The notes under the pieces are model-generated. The model was given only the letters and a program-made list of their open reading frames with translations. It had not been told where the DNA came from and ran no database searches. From Xanthomonas sp. AM6 (GTDB taxonomy: Bacteria > Pseudomonadota > Gammaproteobacteria > Xanthomonadales > Xanthomonadaceae): a stretch of 64,000 nucleotides of DNA. Position 1 is the first letter of the stretch; every line of letters begins with the position of its first letter. The DNA lies in assembly GCF_025665335.1 (NCBI RefSeq), contig NZ_CP106869.1, positions 3,002,501 through 3,066,500 on the forward strand, written 5' to 3'. This document shows positions 29,520 to 38,883 of the stretch, piece by piece. The translations under genes and the position numbers were made by a program.

Positions 29520-30334
29520 GCGCGTTTGCTCGTCGGGCGGCCGCGGTGCGGCCGCAAGGTCGGTAGGGTGCCACAATCGCCCGCGGCACGGCGGATCGCT
29601 GCATGGGTACCGAGCCTGCAGTCGGCCCGTCGCCGTTCGCCAGCGTACGAACCGATCACTGCCATCGACGCGGCGGCCCTGCTCCATGCGCAGCGGTTGT
29701 CCATCCTCGGCATCGGCACGACCGCGGACAACTTCAATCCGGGAATTCAAACCTGTGACCAGGGCCACATTCGACTGCCGTTCCCGCGCCAGCGCGCGCG
29801 GCAAAGGCGCGCATATCGACGTACACGTTCGCCTCCGGCTCGCCCTTGGCGCGCTACGCGCGAATGGAAGAAGGGATCAGCGGTGATCCATTTCAGCATG
29901 TAGCGCACCCGACGCCGGCGTCATGGCCGGAAGCCACCGCTCGTTCGTCGCGACTGAAGTCGCTCCCGCATCTTCCGGTTCTTCCGTTGCCGCGCGGCAG
30001 CGCGATCAAGCGCAACCCGATGACGAGGTCGATTTCTTCCGGGAGGTTCCTGCCGTGCGCGCAGTGCGACGCGGCCAATGCTTCGACGCTTCGATCGTCG
30101 TCATCGCCAGGCCGGCTGCGAATGCTTCCGGTGCACCGGCAACTTTCAGCACGACATCGATCAGCTGCACCATGCGCAGCACCTGCGCAGACCCGGTCGT
30201 TTCTCGACGGCACGATCACGACGCTGTACGGCGCACCTCGATGGACAGCTGCACCGCTACCGCGTGCTTGTCGGGTATGCGAGGCTGGCTCGGACAGAAC
30301 GCATTTTTGCGTATGCGAAAGCAACGGAGACAGC
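29520..30334. other. 815-nt stretch with no supportable gene
   Basis: Several frames are open here but none shows a plausible start with Shine-Dalgarno, a signal or a motif. It holds one REP half-site (29947-29967) and, just before the next gene, an inverted repeat ACGCATTTTTGCGT (30299-30312) that may be part of its promoter. Composition is less GC-rich near 30.0-30.3 kb than in the flanking genes, so a decayed gene is possible. Confidence 0.5.
29947..29967 (-). repeat. REP half-site (GTCGCGACTGAAGTCGCTCC type)
   Basis: Single inverted copy of the core also found at 30.8, 33.3, 50.2-50.6 and 57.3 kb. No partner half-site is adjacent. Confidence 0.75.
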
Positions 30335-30799
30335 GTGGCAACAGTACAGACGAAAATGCTCGGGAAGATGCTGGCGATCGTCGCCATGGCCGCCGCCGGA
30401 TCGACCGCCGGCACAGCGCTCGCCAGCGCCGACACCTCGCCCAAGCCCGGCGGAGTGTTCCTGCTCAAGCCCGGGGTCTTCGTGGCGGACGGCCAGCGCT
30501 GTTCGGATCCGGCCAATGCCGGGATCCGCATCTACGACGGCAAGGGCATCCACGGCTCGGCCACCCACGCCTGCGTCGCCAAAGTCGTCGAGAAGCGCGG
30601 CAACCGCTATCTGGTGGACCAGTCGTGCATCGACACGCCGGCCGGCGATGGCCCAAGGACGGTCGCACGCGAGTCGATCGTGGTACAGGACGCCCTCACC
30701 TTCGTCATGGGCAAGGGCCGGAAGGCGGCGAAGTTCAGCTACTGCCCGGCTTCGGAACTGCCTTCCTGGCTCAAGCCTTCGGCCAAGACCCACGATTGA
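30335..30799 (+). CDS. Small secreted protein with four cysteines, unknown function
   Basis: Encodes 154 residues from the GTG at 30335, preceded by GGAGA at good spacing; an internal ATG at 30356 would shorten it by seven residues. A Sec signal (MLAIVAMAAAGSTAGTALASA) is followed by a compact mature domain of about 115 residues with four cysteines (RCSDP, HACVA, QSCIDTP, SYCPAS), enough for two disulfides in the periplasm. It contains GGVFLLKPGVFVADG. I do not recognise a family. It is the only plus-strand gene between 4 and 46 kb and is not obviously part of the glycan or hydroxyproline systems. Confidence 0.75.
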   Translation: MATVQTKMLGKMLAIVAMAAAGSTAGTALASADTSPKPGGVFLLKPGVFVADGQRCSDPANAGIRIYDGKGIHGSATHACVAKVVEKRGNRYLVDQSCIDTPAGDGPRTVARESIVVQDALTFVMGKGRKAAKFSYCPASELPSWLKPSAKTHD

Positions 30800-30832
30800 A
30801 CGGCACCGCTGCGCGAAGCGCTTGATCCGCTC

Positions 30833-30919
30833 CCTGTAGGAGCGGCTTCAGCCGCGACAGGATGTCCCCGCGCCGCCATCGCGCGGCTCCGGTGCCGCGG
30901 CTGAAGCCGCTCCCACAGG
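30833..30919. repeat. REP pair, inverted
   Basis: CCTGTAGGAGCGGCTTCAGC and its inverted partner GCTGAAGCCGCTCCCACAGG face each other about 40 nt apart. It sits between the convergent secreted-protein gene and the S9 peptidase gene, where it could also act as a terminator hairpin. Confidence 0.9.
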
Positions 30920-30938
30920 CGAGGCGACGCGTGGCTCG

Positions 30939-33269
30939 TCACCGCGCACGTTGCGACGGCAGCGCATTCCAGCGCGGCGTCGGCGCATCCAGCAGGTGCC
31001 GCACGAAGAAGTCGTACTGGCGGCGCTGCACGTAGTCGATCGGGCCGCTGGAGCGGCCCACCGAATGCTCGCCGCCGGGCACGTTCAGCAGGTCGAAATC
31101 CTTGCCGGCCTTGATCAGCGCATCCACCACCTGCGCGGTGGAGGCCGGATCGACGTTGCTGTCCTGCTCGCCGACGATCAGCAGCAGCTCGCCGCGCAGC
31201 TTGGCCGCGTTGTCCACGCCGGAGGCGGCGGCGTAGCTGGCGTCCACCGGCCAACCCATCCACTGCTCGTTCCAGCTGATCTTGTCCATGCGGTTGTCGT
31301 AGCAGCCGGCATAGGCCACGCCGACCTTGTAGAAGTCCGGATGCCGCTCCAGCGCGCCCAGCGTGCTCTGCCCGCCGGCCGAGGCGCCGTAGATGCCGAC
31401 GCGGGAGACGTCGTAGGACGGATCCTGCGCGGCCAGCGCCCTGTGCCAGGCGATGCGGTCGGGGAAGCCGGAGTCGCCGAGGTTCTTCCAGGCCACGTCG
31501 TGGAACGCCTTGGAGCGGTTGGCGGTGCCCATGCCATCGATCATCACCACGATGAAGCCCAGGTCGGCCTGCGCCTGCATGCCGATCTGCTTGTCGCCGC
31601 CGGAGTGGTAGCCGAACGGCCAGAAGGTCTTGGGCACGAAGCTGTCGTGCGGGCCGGCGTAGATGTTCTCGATCACCGGATACTTCTTGGCCGGATCGTA
31701 GTCGCGCGGGCGCACCACCATGCCCCAGATGTCGGTGCGGCCGTCGCGGCCCTTGGCCACGAAGGTCTGCGGCGCGCGCCAGCCGGCGGCCTGCAGCTTG
31801 CCGATGTCGCCACGCTCGACCACCTGCAGCAGCGTGCCGTCGATGGCGTGCAGTTCCATCACCGGCGGCAGGTCCGGGCGCGAATAGGTGTCCACGTAGT
31901 GGCGGCCGTCGCCGGCGATGGCCACGTCGTGGTCGGCATCGGCCTGGGTCAGGCGGGTCAGCCCGCGGCCGTCGAAGCCGACGCTGAACAGCTGCCGGTA
32001 GTACGGGTCCTTGCCCGCGTCCATGCCGCTGGCGGAGAACCAGATGCGCCGCTGCGCATCGTCCACGCGCAGCACCTCGCGCACGATCCATTCGCCCTTG
32101 GTGATCTGCGTCTTGACCTTGCCGCTGTCGCCGTCGAACAGGTACAGGTGGCGCCAGCCGTCGCGCTCGGAGATCCACAGGATTTCCTTGCCGAGCCCGT
32201 CCACGTCGTGGCGAAAGCTGCGGTCGGCGTAGACGAAGGTCCTGGCGTCCTCGCCCACCGCCACGCGCGCGCGGCCGCTGGCCGCGTCCACCGCGATCGC
32301 GCGCATGCGCTGGAAACCGCGCTGCACGTAGTCGAACACGAAGCTGCGGCCGTCCGTGCGCCACTGGATCGGCGAGAGCTGGTACGGATTGGCGAACAGC
32401 GCATCGTCGATGGCGATGCGGCGCACGCCCGCGCCGGCGGACACCCCGGCGAGATCGAACAGCACCGGCCGCTCGATGTCCACCGCGTCGCCGGGCTTGG
32501 GATACAGCTGGGTGCGCACCCGCGGCTGGCCGCCGCCCGGCGGCGCCGCCTCCACCCGTGTCACCCGCCGCGCGAAGCCCGGGCGCACCCGGTACAGCGC
32601 CAGCCGCTGCGAATCGGGCGACCAGGCCAGCGTTTCCGGATCGTAGAAATCGTCGGCGCGGCCGTCCTCGCTCAGGCGCCGCAGACGGCCGTCGGCGACG
32701 CTGCGCAGCACGATGTCGTGGCCGTCGGCGAACGCCTCCCAGCGCCCGTCCGGCGAGCGCCGCGGCGTGTTGTCGGCGGCCACCGCCGGATCGCGGACCA
32801 CGCCGAAGCCGCGCGGCCGCGGCGGCGGACCGCCGTCCAGGCGCGCGCACACGTAGTCGATCAAGGTGCAGCGCCACGGCGCGTAGTCGATCTGGAACTC
32901 GATCGCCGCATTGTCGCGACCGGCCTCGGCCGCATAGCTGAAACGCTCGAACGGCAGCCGCAGCGCCGGGTACTCGGTCCCGGCCGCGGCGCTCAGCGCG
33001 CGCGCCAGCCGCGCCGCATCGAACGCCGGCTGCTTGCGCTGGCCGGCCACGTCCTCGAGCACGAAGGCGAAACCGCCGGGCACGGTCTTGCGGTAGTAGA
33101 ACGCGCCGCCGTCGCGCCACTGCGCCGGCCACGCGACGTTCTCGGTCAGGCCCATCCACGCCTCGCGCAGGCCGAGCGAGCGCTGGTAGTCGGCGGCGCT
33201 CGGCGCGGCCTGGGCGTAGCCGGCGCAGGACGCCGCGGCCAGCACGATCGATGCAACCAATCTGTTCAT
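30939..33269 (-). CDS. S9 prolyl oligopeptidase-family dipeptidyl peptidase (DPP-IV type), exported, second copy
   Basis: Predicted periplasmic dipeptidyl peptidase of 776 residues. Sec signal [26 protein letters not shown] beta-propeller (about 90-515), and C-terminal hydrolase with Ser630 in [11 protein letters not shown], Asp703 in GEQDSNV and His735 in PGGEHS. It aligns with the copy at 15137-17482 across the whole length, including [10 protein letters not shown]. Both copies have Asn-Arg-Met (NRM) downstream of the nucleophile. It is separated from the upstream permease by a REP pair, so it may have its own promoter. Dipeptides released could enter through the neighbouring permease; the Xaa-Pro or Xaa-Hyp preference is inferred. 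Confidence 0.9.
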   Translation of the reverse strand: MNRLVASIVLAAASCAGYAQAAPSAADYQRSLGLREAWMGLTENVAWPAQWRDGGAFYYRKTVPGGFAFVLEDVAGQRKQPAFDAARLARALSAAAGTEYPALRLPFERFSYAAEAGRDNAAIEFQIDYAPWRCTLIDYVCARLDGGPPPRPRGFGVVRDPAVAADNTPRRSPDGRWEAFADGHDIVLRSVADGRLRRLSEDGRADDFYDPETLAWSPDSQRLALYRVRPGFARRVTRVEAAPPGGGQPRVRTQLYPKPGDAVDIERPVLFDLAGVSAGAGVRRIAIDDALFANPYQLSPIQWRTDGRSFVFDYVQRGFQRMRAIAVDAASGRARVAVGEDARTFVYADRSFRHDVDGLGKEILWISERDGWRHLYLFDGDSGKVKTQITKGEWIVREVLRVDDAQRRIWFSASGMDAGKDPYYRQLFSVGFDGRGLTRLTQADADHDVAIAGDGRHYVDTYSRPDLPPVMELHAIDGTLLQVVERGDIGKLQAAGWRAPQTFVAKGRDGRTDIWGMVVRPRDYDPAKKYPVIENIYAGPHDSFVPKTFWPFGYHSGGDKQIGMQAQADLGFIVVMIDGMGTANRSKAFHDVAWKNLGDSGFPDRIAWHRALAAQDPSYDVSRVGIYGASAGGQSTLGALERHPDFYKVGVAYAGCYDNRMDKISWNEQWMGWPVDASYAAASGVDNAAKLRGELLLIVGEQDSNVDPASTAQVVDALIKAGKDFDLLNVPGGEHSVGRSSGPIDYVQRRQYDFFVRHLLDAPTPRWNALPSQRAR

Positions 33270-33302
33270 TGTGTTCCGATATCCCCTGAATTCCCTGCCT
33301 TT

Positions 33303-33370
33303 CTGTAGGAGCGGCTTCAGCCGCGACAGGCGCTCTGCAGCATGCTGTCACGGCTGAAGCCGCTCCTACA
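33303..33370. repeat. REP pair, inverted
   Basis: CTGTAGGAGCGGCTTCAGCC facing GGCTGAAGCCGCTCCTACA, with a 28-nt centre. It fills the 114-nt gap between the permease and the second S9 peptidase. Confidence 0.9.
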
Positions 33371-33383
33371 AAAAGCGAGCAAC

Positions 33384-34955
33384 CTATTCCCCGTCGTCCT
33401 CTTCCAGCGCCAGCTCGTCGCTGCGCAGGCCGGTGCGCGCGCCCCAGTGGTAGCAGACGAACGCGATCGCCGCCACGCCCAAGGTGTCCCAGGGATGCGC
33501 GATCTGGCCGGTACCGCCGAAGGTGCCCAGGTAGGACACCAGCAGCACCAGCACGAAGAAGCCGATCAGCCACAGCGCGCCGCGCACCTGCCGCCACAGC
33601 TGCGCGCGCGCGGCCGCACGTGGCAGCTTGTACAGCACGTACAGCGCGAACATCGCGATCTGCAGGCCGAGCAGCCACGACAGCGTCTTCCAGGTGGACC
33701 AGTACACGATCAGCGCGGCGACAATGAACGACAGCGGGCCGAGCACGCCCATGCCGCGCAGCAGGAACGGCCGCGGCAGGTCCGGCGCGCTGCGCCGCAG
33801 CGCGGCCACGGTCACCGGCGCTACCGCATAGCTCAGCACCAGCGCCGCCGACACCACCTGGATCAGCGTCTCCCACGACGGGAACGGCAGGGTCCAGAAC
33901 ACCGACAGCGCGAAGCTCAGCCACAGCGCCGGGCGCGGGATGCCGGACTTGGCGTCGACCCGGGTCAGCACCGGCAGGAAGCCGCCGCTGCGCGCCCAGC
34001 CGTAGACCACGCGCGGGGTGGCGTTCATGTAGATGTTGCCGGTGCCGCTCGGCGAGATCATCGCATCGCAGATCACCAGCGCCGCCAGCCAGCCCATGCC
34101 CAGCGCCAGCGCGATGTCGTGGTACGGCAGCGCGAACGCCTTGTCGATGCCGCCCCAGCCCTGCGCCAGGGAGGCGCCCGGCACGCTGCCCAGGAACGCC
34201 AGCTGCAGCAGCACGTAGATGACCGTGGACAATGCGACCGACAGGATCAGCGCGATCGGAATATTGCGCTGCGGATCGCGCACCTCGCTGGCCACCGACA
34301 CGATCGGGGTCAGCCCGAGGTAGGCGAAGATGATGCCGCCGGCCGAGATCGCCGCTTCCACGCCGGCCGCGCCGAACGGCGCGAAGCCCTGCACATGCAG
34401 GTTCTGCGGATTGAAATGCGCCATCAGCAGCACGATGATCAAGACCGGCACCAGGAACTTGAACACGCTGACGATGTTGTTGGCGGTGGCGAAGGTCTTG
34501 ACGCTGAAGTAGTTGAGCAGGAAGAACACCACCAGCAGCGCGAACTGCAGCAGCCAGCCGGCCACGCTGGGATGGCTGCTGCCGGCCTGGTTCAGCGACG
34601 GGAACCAGGCCGCGGCGTACTGGCGCGCGGCCTCGACCTCGATCGCGATCAGGCTGGAGAACGCGATCAGGGTGATGAAGCCCATCAGCCAGCCGAGCAG
34701 CGCGCCGTGCGAGTACTCCGGGTAGCGCACCACGCCGCCGGCGCGCGGCAACGCCGCGCCCAGTTCGCAGTACACCAGTCCCAGCAGCAGCACCGCCACG
34801 CCGCCGGCGATCCACGACACGATGCCGGCCGGGCCGGCGATGGCCGACACGTGGCTGGCCGAGAACAGCCAGCCGGACCCGAAGATCGAACCGAGCCCGA
34901 TGAAGGTCAGATCGGTCAGGCTCAGACGCTTGTGGAACTTGCCTTGTGTGGCCAT
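33384..34955 (-). CDS. APC-superfamily amino-acid permease
   Basis: Predicted inner-membrane amino-acid transporter of 523 residues with about 12-14 hydrophobic segments. The first helix carries the APC-family substrate-binding motif in FIGLGSIFGSGWLFSA, and the second SWIAGGVAVLLLGLVYCELG. The ATG at 34955 follows a GGGGG-rich Shine-Dalgarno; an in-frame start at 34994 is less likely. The C-terminus is acidic (LALEEDDGE). In this cluster of prolyl peptidases and hydroxyproline catabolism, hydroxyproline or proline is a reasonable substrate, but nothing in the sequence fixes specificity. Confidence 0.88.
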   Translation of the reverse strand: MATQGKFHKRLSLTDLTFIGLGSIFGSGWLFSASHVSAIAGPAGIVSWIAGGVAVLLLGLVYCELGAALPRAGGVVRYPEYSHGALLGWLMGFITLIAFSSLIAIEVEAARQYAAAWFPSLNQAGSSHPSVAGWLLQFALLVVFFLLNYFSVKTFATANNIVSVFKFLVPVLIIVLLMAHFNPQNLHVQGFAPFGAAGVEAAISAGGIIFAYLGLTPIVSVASEVRDPQRNIPIALILSVALSTVIYVLLQLAFLGSVPGASLAQGWGGIDKAFALPYHDIALALGMGWLAALVICDAMISPSGTGNIYMNATPRVVYGWARSGGFLPVLTRVDAKSGIPRPALWLSFALSVFWTLPFPSWETLIQVVSAALVLSYAVAPVTVAALRRSAPDLPRPFLLRGMGVLGPLSFIVAALIVYWSTWKTLSWLLGLQIAMFALYVLYKLPRAAARAQLWRQVRGALWLIGFFVLVLLVSYLGTFGGTGQIAHPWDTLGVAAIAFVCYHWGARTGLRSDELALEEDDGE

Positions 34956-35008
34956 GGTGCCCCCGCTGGAAAGGTTGTAACCGGCGATTCCCAACTACTG
35001 CAGCTGTC

Positions 35009-35143
35009 CCCTTCTCCCTTCGGGAGAAGGTGCCCCGAAGGGGCGGATGAGGGTACGGGCGCAGCCTCGTGGCGTTTCGACCCTGCGAGGCTTCGCTCCG
35101 TACCCTCACCCCAACCCCTCTCCCGATGGGAGAGGGGCTTTAG
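35009..35143. repeat. Composite palindromic intergenic repeat, copy 1
   Basis: Two hairpins flank an unrelated centre: CCTTCTCCCTTCGGGAGAAGG followed by CCCGAAGGGGCGGATGAGGG, then about 45 nt, then TACCCTCACCCCAACCCC and CTCTCCCGATGGGAGAG. The same composite lies inverted at 48590-48723, and a decayed one at about 29.1 kb. It may terminate transcription from the DUF885 gene. Confidence 0.85.
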
Positions 35144-35148
35144 CGTGC

Positions 35149-36972
35149 CTACTGCTTTGGCGCCTCCTGCGCCCATGGCGATTTGCCGCCTTCGGCGATG
35201 AAGCGGTCGATGCGCTGCTCCAGCACCGGCAGCGGCACCGAGCCGGTTTCCAGGATCGCGTCGTGGAAGGCGCGGATGTCGAACTTCTCGCCGAGCGCGG
35301 CTTCGGCCTTGCGCCGCAGCTCGATGATCTTCAGCTCGCCCAGGTAGTACGACAGCGCCTGCCCCGGCCAGGCGATGTAGCGGTCGACCTCGGTGGTGAC
35401 CTCGTGCTCGCTCAGCGCGGTGTTGTCGCGCAGGTAGGCGATGGCCTGTTCGCGGCTCCAGCCCTTGTGGTGGATGCCGGTGTCGATCACCAGCCGGCAG
35501 GCACGCCACATCTGGTAGGTCAGGTAGCCGAAGCGGTCGTACGGGGTGTCGTACATGCCCATCTCCTGCCCCAGGTATTCCGAGTACAGCGCCCAGCCCT
35601 CGCCGTAGGCGGAGATGTAGCCGTAGCGGCGGAAGTCCGGCAGGCCCTGCTGTTCGGCCGCCAGCGGCATCTGCAGCGCGTGGCCGGGCGAGGATTCGTG
35701 CAGGGTCAGCGCGGTCAGGTTGTACAGCGGCCGCGACGGCAGATTGTAGGTGTTGACCAGGTAGATGCCCGGGCCGCCGCGGCCGCCGGTGTAGAACGGC
35801 GCCAGGTCCGGCGGCACCGGCTCGATCGCGAAGCGTTGCCGCGGCAGCCGGCCGATGTAGTCGCCGACCTTGGCGTCCACGCGCTTGGCGATCCACGCCG
35901 CCTGCTTGAGCAGTTCCTCGGGGGTCTTCGGATAGAACTGCGGATCGGTGCGCAGGAACTTCAGGAACGCGGGGAAGGTGGCCTGCCCTTTCGGCGCGAC
36001 GAAGCCGCTGGCGGCGATGGTCTGGTCCATGTCCTTGCGCAGCTTGGCCACTTCGCGCAGCCCGATCCGGTGGATCTGCTCGGGCGTCAGGTCCAGCGTG
36101 GTGAACTCGCGGATCTGCGCGCGGTAGTAGTCCTTGCCGTCCGGCAACGCTTCGCCGGCGAGCGTGCTGCGCGCCTTGGGCTGGTACTCCTCGCGCATGA
36201 AGCGCAGCAGCTTGGCATAGGCCGGCACCACGCTGTGCGCGATGGCGTCCAGCGCCTGCTGCCGCAGTTGCGCCTGCACCTGCGCCGGGATGCTGGCCGG
36301 CATCTGCTTGAACGGGGTATAGAACAGGTTGGCCTCGCCGCTGGCATTGGCCACGTCGGCGATCGACTGGTCGCGGCCGGCCAGGGTCACCTTCGGCTGG
36401 CTGAAACCGCGCGCCAGGCCGGCGCGCATGTTGACGGTCTGCTCGTCGAAGTAGCGCGGGATGTCGGCCAGGATCTTCAGGTAGCGCTGGTAGTCGTCGC
36501 GGGTGCGCAGCGTGGCGCGGGCGCTGAAGCCGAGGTTGCTCCAGAACGCGGTGTCGCTGTTGAACGGCATCTCCCAGGCGCGGAAGCGCTGCTGGTCCAG
36601 GAATACCGCGATCTGCTGGCGGTAGACCTGGTAGTTCACCTGGTCCTGCGCCGACAGCTGCGCCGGCGCGATCGCGTCCAGGTCGCGCAGCACCTGCTGC
36701 CAGTACGCGGTGCGCTGGTTCTGCGTGGCCAGGTCGACCTTGGGCAGGTGGTCGGCGGCGGCGCCCTGGCTGTCCTCGTCGTCGGCGCCGGCGGACTGCT
36801 CCTGGCGCCATTTCCACTCGCGCAGGTACAGCGCCTTGAAGCGCGCGCCGGCGTCGCTGGACGCCGCCGCGGCGGCTGGCGCGGGCGGCGCGGCAGTGGC
36901 GGCGCCCTGCCCTGCGAGCGCACAGACCAGTGCCAGCAGCAGCGGCGCGCGGAATCGGGAGTTCAGGCTCAT
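35149..36972 (-). CDS. DUF885 family exported peptidase-like protein
   Basis: Predicted exported metallopeptidase-like protein of 607 residues. Sec signal [19 protein letters not shown], then an all-helical body. The zinc-type motif is LHESSPGHALQ (His-Glu-x2-Pro-Gly-His), with a downstream Glu in AYGEGWALYSE, as in the gluzincin-like DUF885 fold. The ATG overlaps the stop of the paralogous gene upstream (ATGA). DUF885 proteins are poorly characterised; a periplasmic di- or oligopeptidase role is inferred from fold and neighbours. A small acidic insert (GADDEDSQG) near residue 65 distinguishes it from its neighbour. Confidence 0.86.
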   Translation of the reverse strand: MSLNSRFRAPLLLALVCALAGQGAATAAPPAPAAAAASSDAGARFKALYLREWKWRQEQSAGADDEDSQGAAADHLPKVDLATQNQRTAYWQQVLRDLDAIAPAQLSAQDQVNYQVYRQQIAVFLDQQRFRAWEMPFNSDTAFWSNLGFSARATLRTRDDYQRYLKILADIPRYFDEQTVNMRAGLARGFSQPKVTLAGRDQSIADVANASGEANLFYTPFKQMPASIPAQVQAQLRQQALDAIAHSVVPAYAKLLRFMREEYQPKARSTLAGEALPDGKDYYRAQIREFTTLDLTPEQIHRIGLREVAKLRKDMDQTIAASGFVAPKGQATFPAFLKFLRTDPQFYPKTPEELLKQAAWIAKRVDAKVGDYIGRLPRQRFAIEPVPPDLAPFYTGGRGGPGIYLVNTYNLPSRPLYNLTALTLHESSPGHALQMPLAAEQQGLPDFRRYGYISAYGEGWALYSEYLGQEMGMYDTPYDRFGYLTYQMWRACRLVIDTGIHHKGWSREQAIAYLRDNTALSEHEVTTEVDRYIAWPGQALSYYLGELKIIELRRKAEAALGEKFDIRAFHDAILETGSVPLPVLEQRIDRFIAEGGKSPWAQEAPKQ

Positions 36973-38804
36973 TGCGGTTTCTCCGGAGGGGCGGACGCGC
37001 CGGCCTTGGCCTGCGCGATCCAGGCGTCGATGCGCGCGTCCAGCAGGTCCAGCGGCATCGCGCCGCCGCCGAGGATCTGGTCGTGGAAGGCGCGGATGTC
37101 GAAGCGCGCGCCGAGTTCGCGCTTGGCCTTCTCGCGCAACGCCAGGATGTCCAGTTCGCCGAGCTTGTAGCCCAGCGCCTGGCCCGGCCAGGCGATGTAG
37201 CGGTCGGTCTCGGCCTGGATGCTGGGCTCGTCGTCGGACGGATGCGCGTGGAAGAAGTCGATCATCTGCTGCCGGGTCCAGCGCTTGTAGTGCACGCCGG
37301 TGTCCAGCACCAGCCGGTTGGCGCGCAGCAGTTCGCCGGCCAGGCGGCCATAGTCGCTGTACGGGTCGGTGTAGAAGCCCACGTCCTTGCCCAGCCGCTC
37401 GGCGTACAGCGCCCAGCCTTCGACGTAGGCGTTGTAGCCGGACTGCTGGCGGAACGGCGGCAGCGGCAGGGTCTGCGCCAGGGAAATCTGCAGGTGATGG
37501 CCGGGCACGCCCTCGTGGTAGGCGGTGGCCTCGATGTTGACCAGGGTGCGCTGCGCGTAGTCGCCGGTGTTGACCATCACCAGCGCCGGCTTGCTGCCCT
37601 GCGCGTCGCTCTGCCAGTACTCCGCGCCCGGCGCGGTGCTGCGGAACTCGGCCATCGCGCGCACGTCCAACGGCGTCTTCGGCAGCTTGCCGAACAGCTT
37701 GGGCAGCTGCGGCTGCATCTGCGCGATGTCGTCGCGGTAGCGCTGCAGGATCTGCTCGCGCGAACTGGCGAAGAACCTGCGGTCGCGCGCCACCGCCTTG
37801 CGCAGCGCGGGCAGATCGGCGTAGCCGAGCTGCGTGGCGATCGCGCGCATCTCGCCTTCGATGCGCGCCACTTCGGCCAGGCCGATCTGGTGGATCTGCT
37901 CGGGCGACTTGTCGGTGGTGGTCTGGGTATGAATCGCGTAGCGGTAGCGGCGCTCGCCGTCGGGCAGCGACCACAGCCCTTCGTGGGCGCGGCCCTGCGG
38001 CGCGTATTCGTCGGCGACGAAATCGGCCAGCCTGCCGTAGGCCGGGCGCACCTGCTGGTCGATCGCCGCCAGCATCGCCGCGCGCAGGCGTGGGCGCTCG
38101 GCCGCCGGCACCGCATCGGGGAAGCTCTTCAGCGGCAGCGCGAACGGGCTGTCGGCGCCGGCCGGCGCGGCGATCTCGCGCACCTGCGCCGGAATGCGCT
38201 CGAGCAGGTATCTCGGCTGCACCAGCCCGTCCCTGGCGCCGGCGCGCGACAGCGCCACCACCTGGTCGAGCAGCGCCGGGATCGCCTGCAGCCGCTTGAT
38301 GTAGTCCTCGTAGTCCTTGACGCTGGCGAACGGGAATGCCTGCGCATAGCCCGGCAGCGCCAGCTGGATGCCGCCGACCGGCTCCAGCGGCATCGCGTCG
38401 TTGTTCAGCGCGATCGCCTCCAGCCGGTCGCGCAATTGCCGCAGCATCATCTGCAGGCTCAGCTGGTCCTGCGCCGACAGCGCCTTGGCGTCGATCGCCT
38501 CGAAGCGCTCGAGAAAATCCGCGGTCGCCTGCCGCTCGGCCTGCAGCGCCGCCGGCGAGTAATCGCTCCAGCGGTCGTTGTAGCGCGTGTCGCCGATGAT
38601 GCTGGCGAATTCGGGATGGTGTTCGAGCTGGTACTGCCACTGCGCGTCGAGCAAGCCGGCGAAGGCCCGGTCGGGCGCCTGCGCCGGCGCGGCGGTGGCC
38701 GCGGCCGCCGTTGGCTGCGGCGGCGCCGGCGGCGTGGCCGGCTGGCAGGCGCCCAGCAACGCCATGGCCAGCGCGCTGGGGACGAACAGGCGGACGCATC
38801 TCAT
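36969..38804 (-). CDS. DUF885 family lipoprotein, peptidase-like
   Basis: A 611-residue paralogue of the next gene. The signal ends ALLGAC (Cys20), so this copy is a lipoprotein while its partner is soluble; a Pro/Ala linker follows. The metal-binding motif is YHEGVPGHHLQ, with EGWALYAE downstream. It starts at the ATG 38804, 79 nt behind the M24 peptidase stop. A lipid-anchored and a soluble copy in tandem suggest different locations or peptide sizes. Substrate unknown. Confidence 0.86.
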   Translation of the reverse strand: MRCVRLFVPSALAMALLGACQPATPPAPPQPTAAAATAAPAQAPDRAFAGLLDAQWQYQLEHHPEFASIIGDTRYNDRWSDYSPAALQAERQATADFLERFEAIDAKALSAQDQLSLQMMLRQLRDRLEAIALNNDAMPLEPVGGIQLALPGYAQAFPFASVKDYEDYIKRLQAIPALLDQVVALSRAGARDGLVQPRYLLERIPAQVREIAAPAGADSPFALPLKSFPDAVPAAERPRLRAAMLAAIDQQVRPAYGRLADFVADEYAPQGRAHEGLWSLPDGERRYRYAIHTQTTTDKSPEQIHQIGLAEVARIEGEMRAIATQLGYADLPALRKAVARDRRFFASSREQILQRYRDDIAQMQPQLPKLFGKLPKTPLDVRAMAEFRSTAPGAEYWQSDAQGSKPALVMVNTGDYAQRTLVNIEATAYHEGVPGHHLQISLAQTLPLPPFRQQSGYNAYVEGWALYAERLGKDVGFYTDPYSDYGRLAGELLRANRLVLDTGVHYKRWTRQQMIDFFHAHPSDDEPSIQAETDRYIAWPGQALGYKLGELDILALREKAKRELGARFDIRAFHDQILGGGAMPLDLLDARIDAWIAQAKAGASAPPEKPQ

Positions 38805-38883
38805 CGGCAGACTCCCGTAACCAGCTGCAACATGGGCGGCGGCACGCGCGATCGGCGCAAGGCGCTGGCGGCCGCCGCGCGCA

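Noticed and set aside
30299-30312. Inverted repeat ACGCATTTTTGCGT as another copy of the regulatory palindrome
   Set aside because: It has the half-sites in the opposite order (CGCA then TGCG) and lacks GGAA and the ACAAGAC block.
29520-30334. A possible gene or pseudogene (open frames on both strands)
   Set aside because: No frame has a credible start, motif or consistent coding character; part of it is REP sequence.
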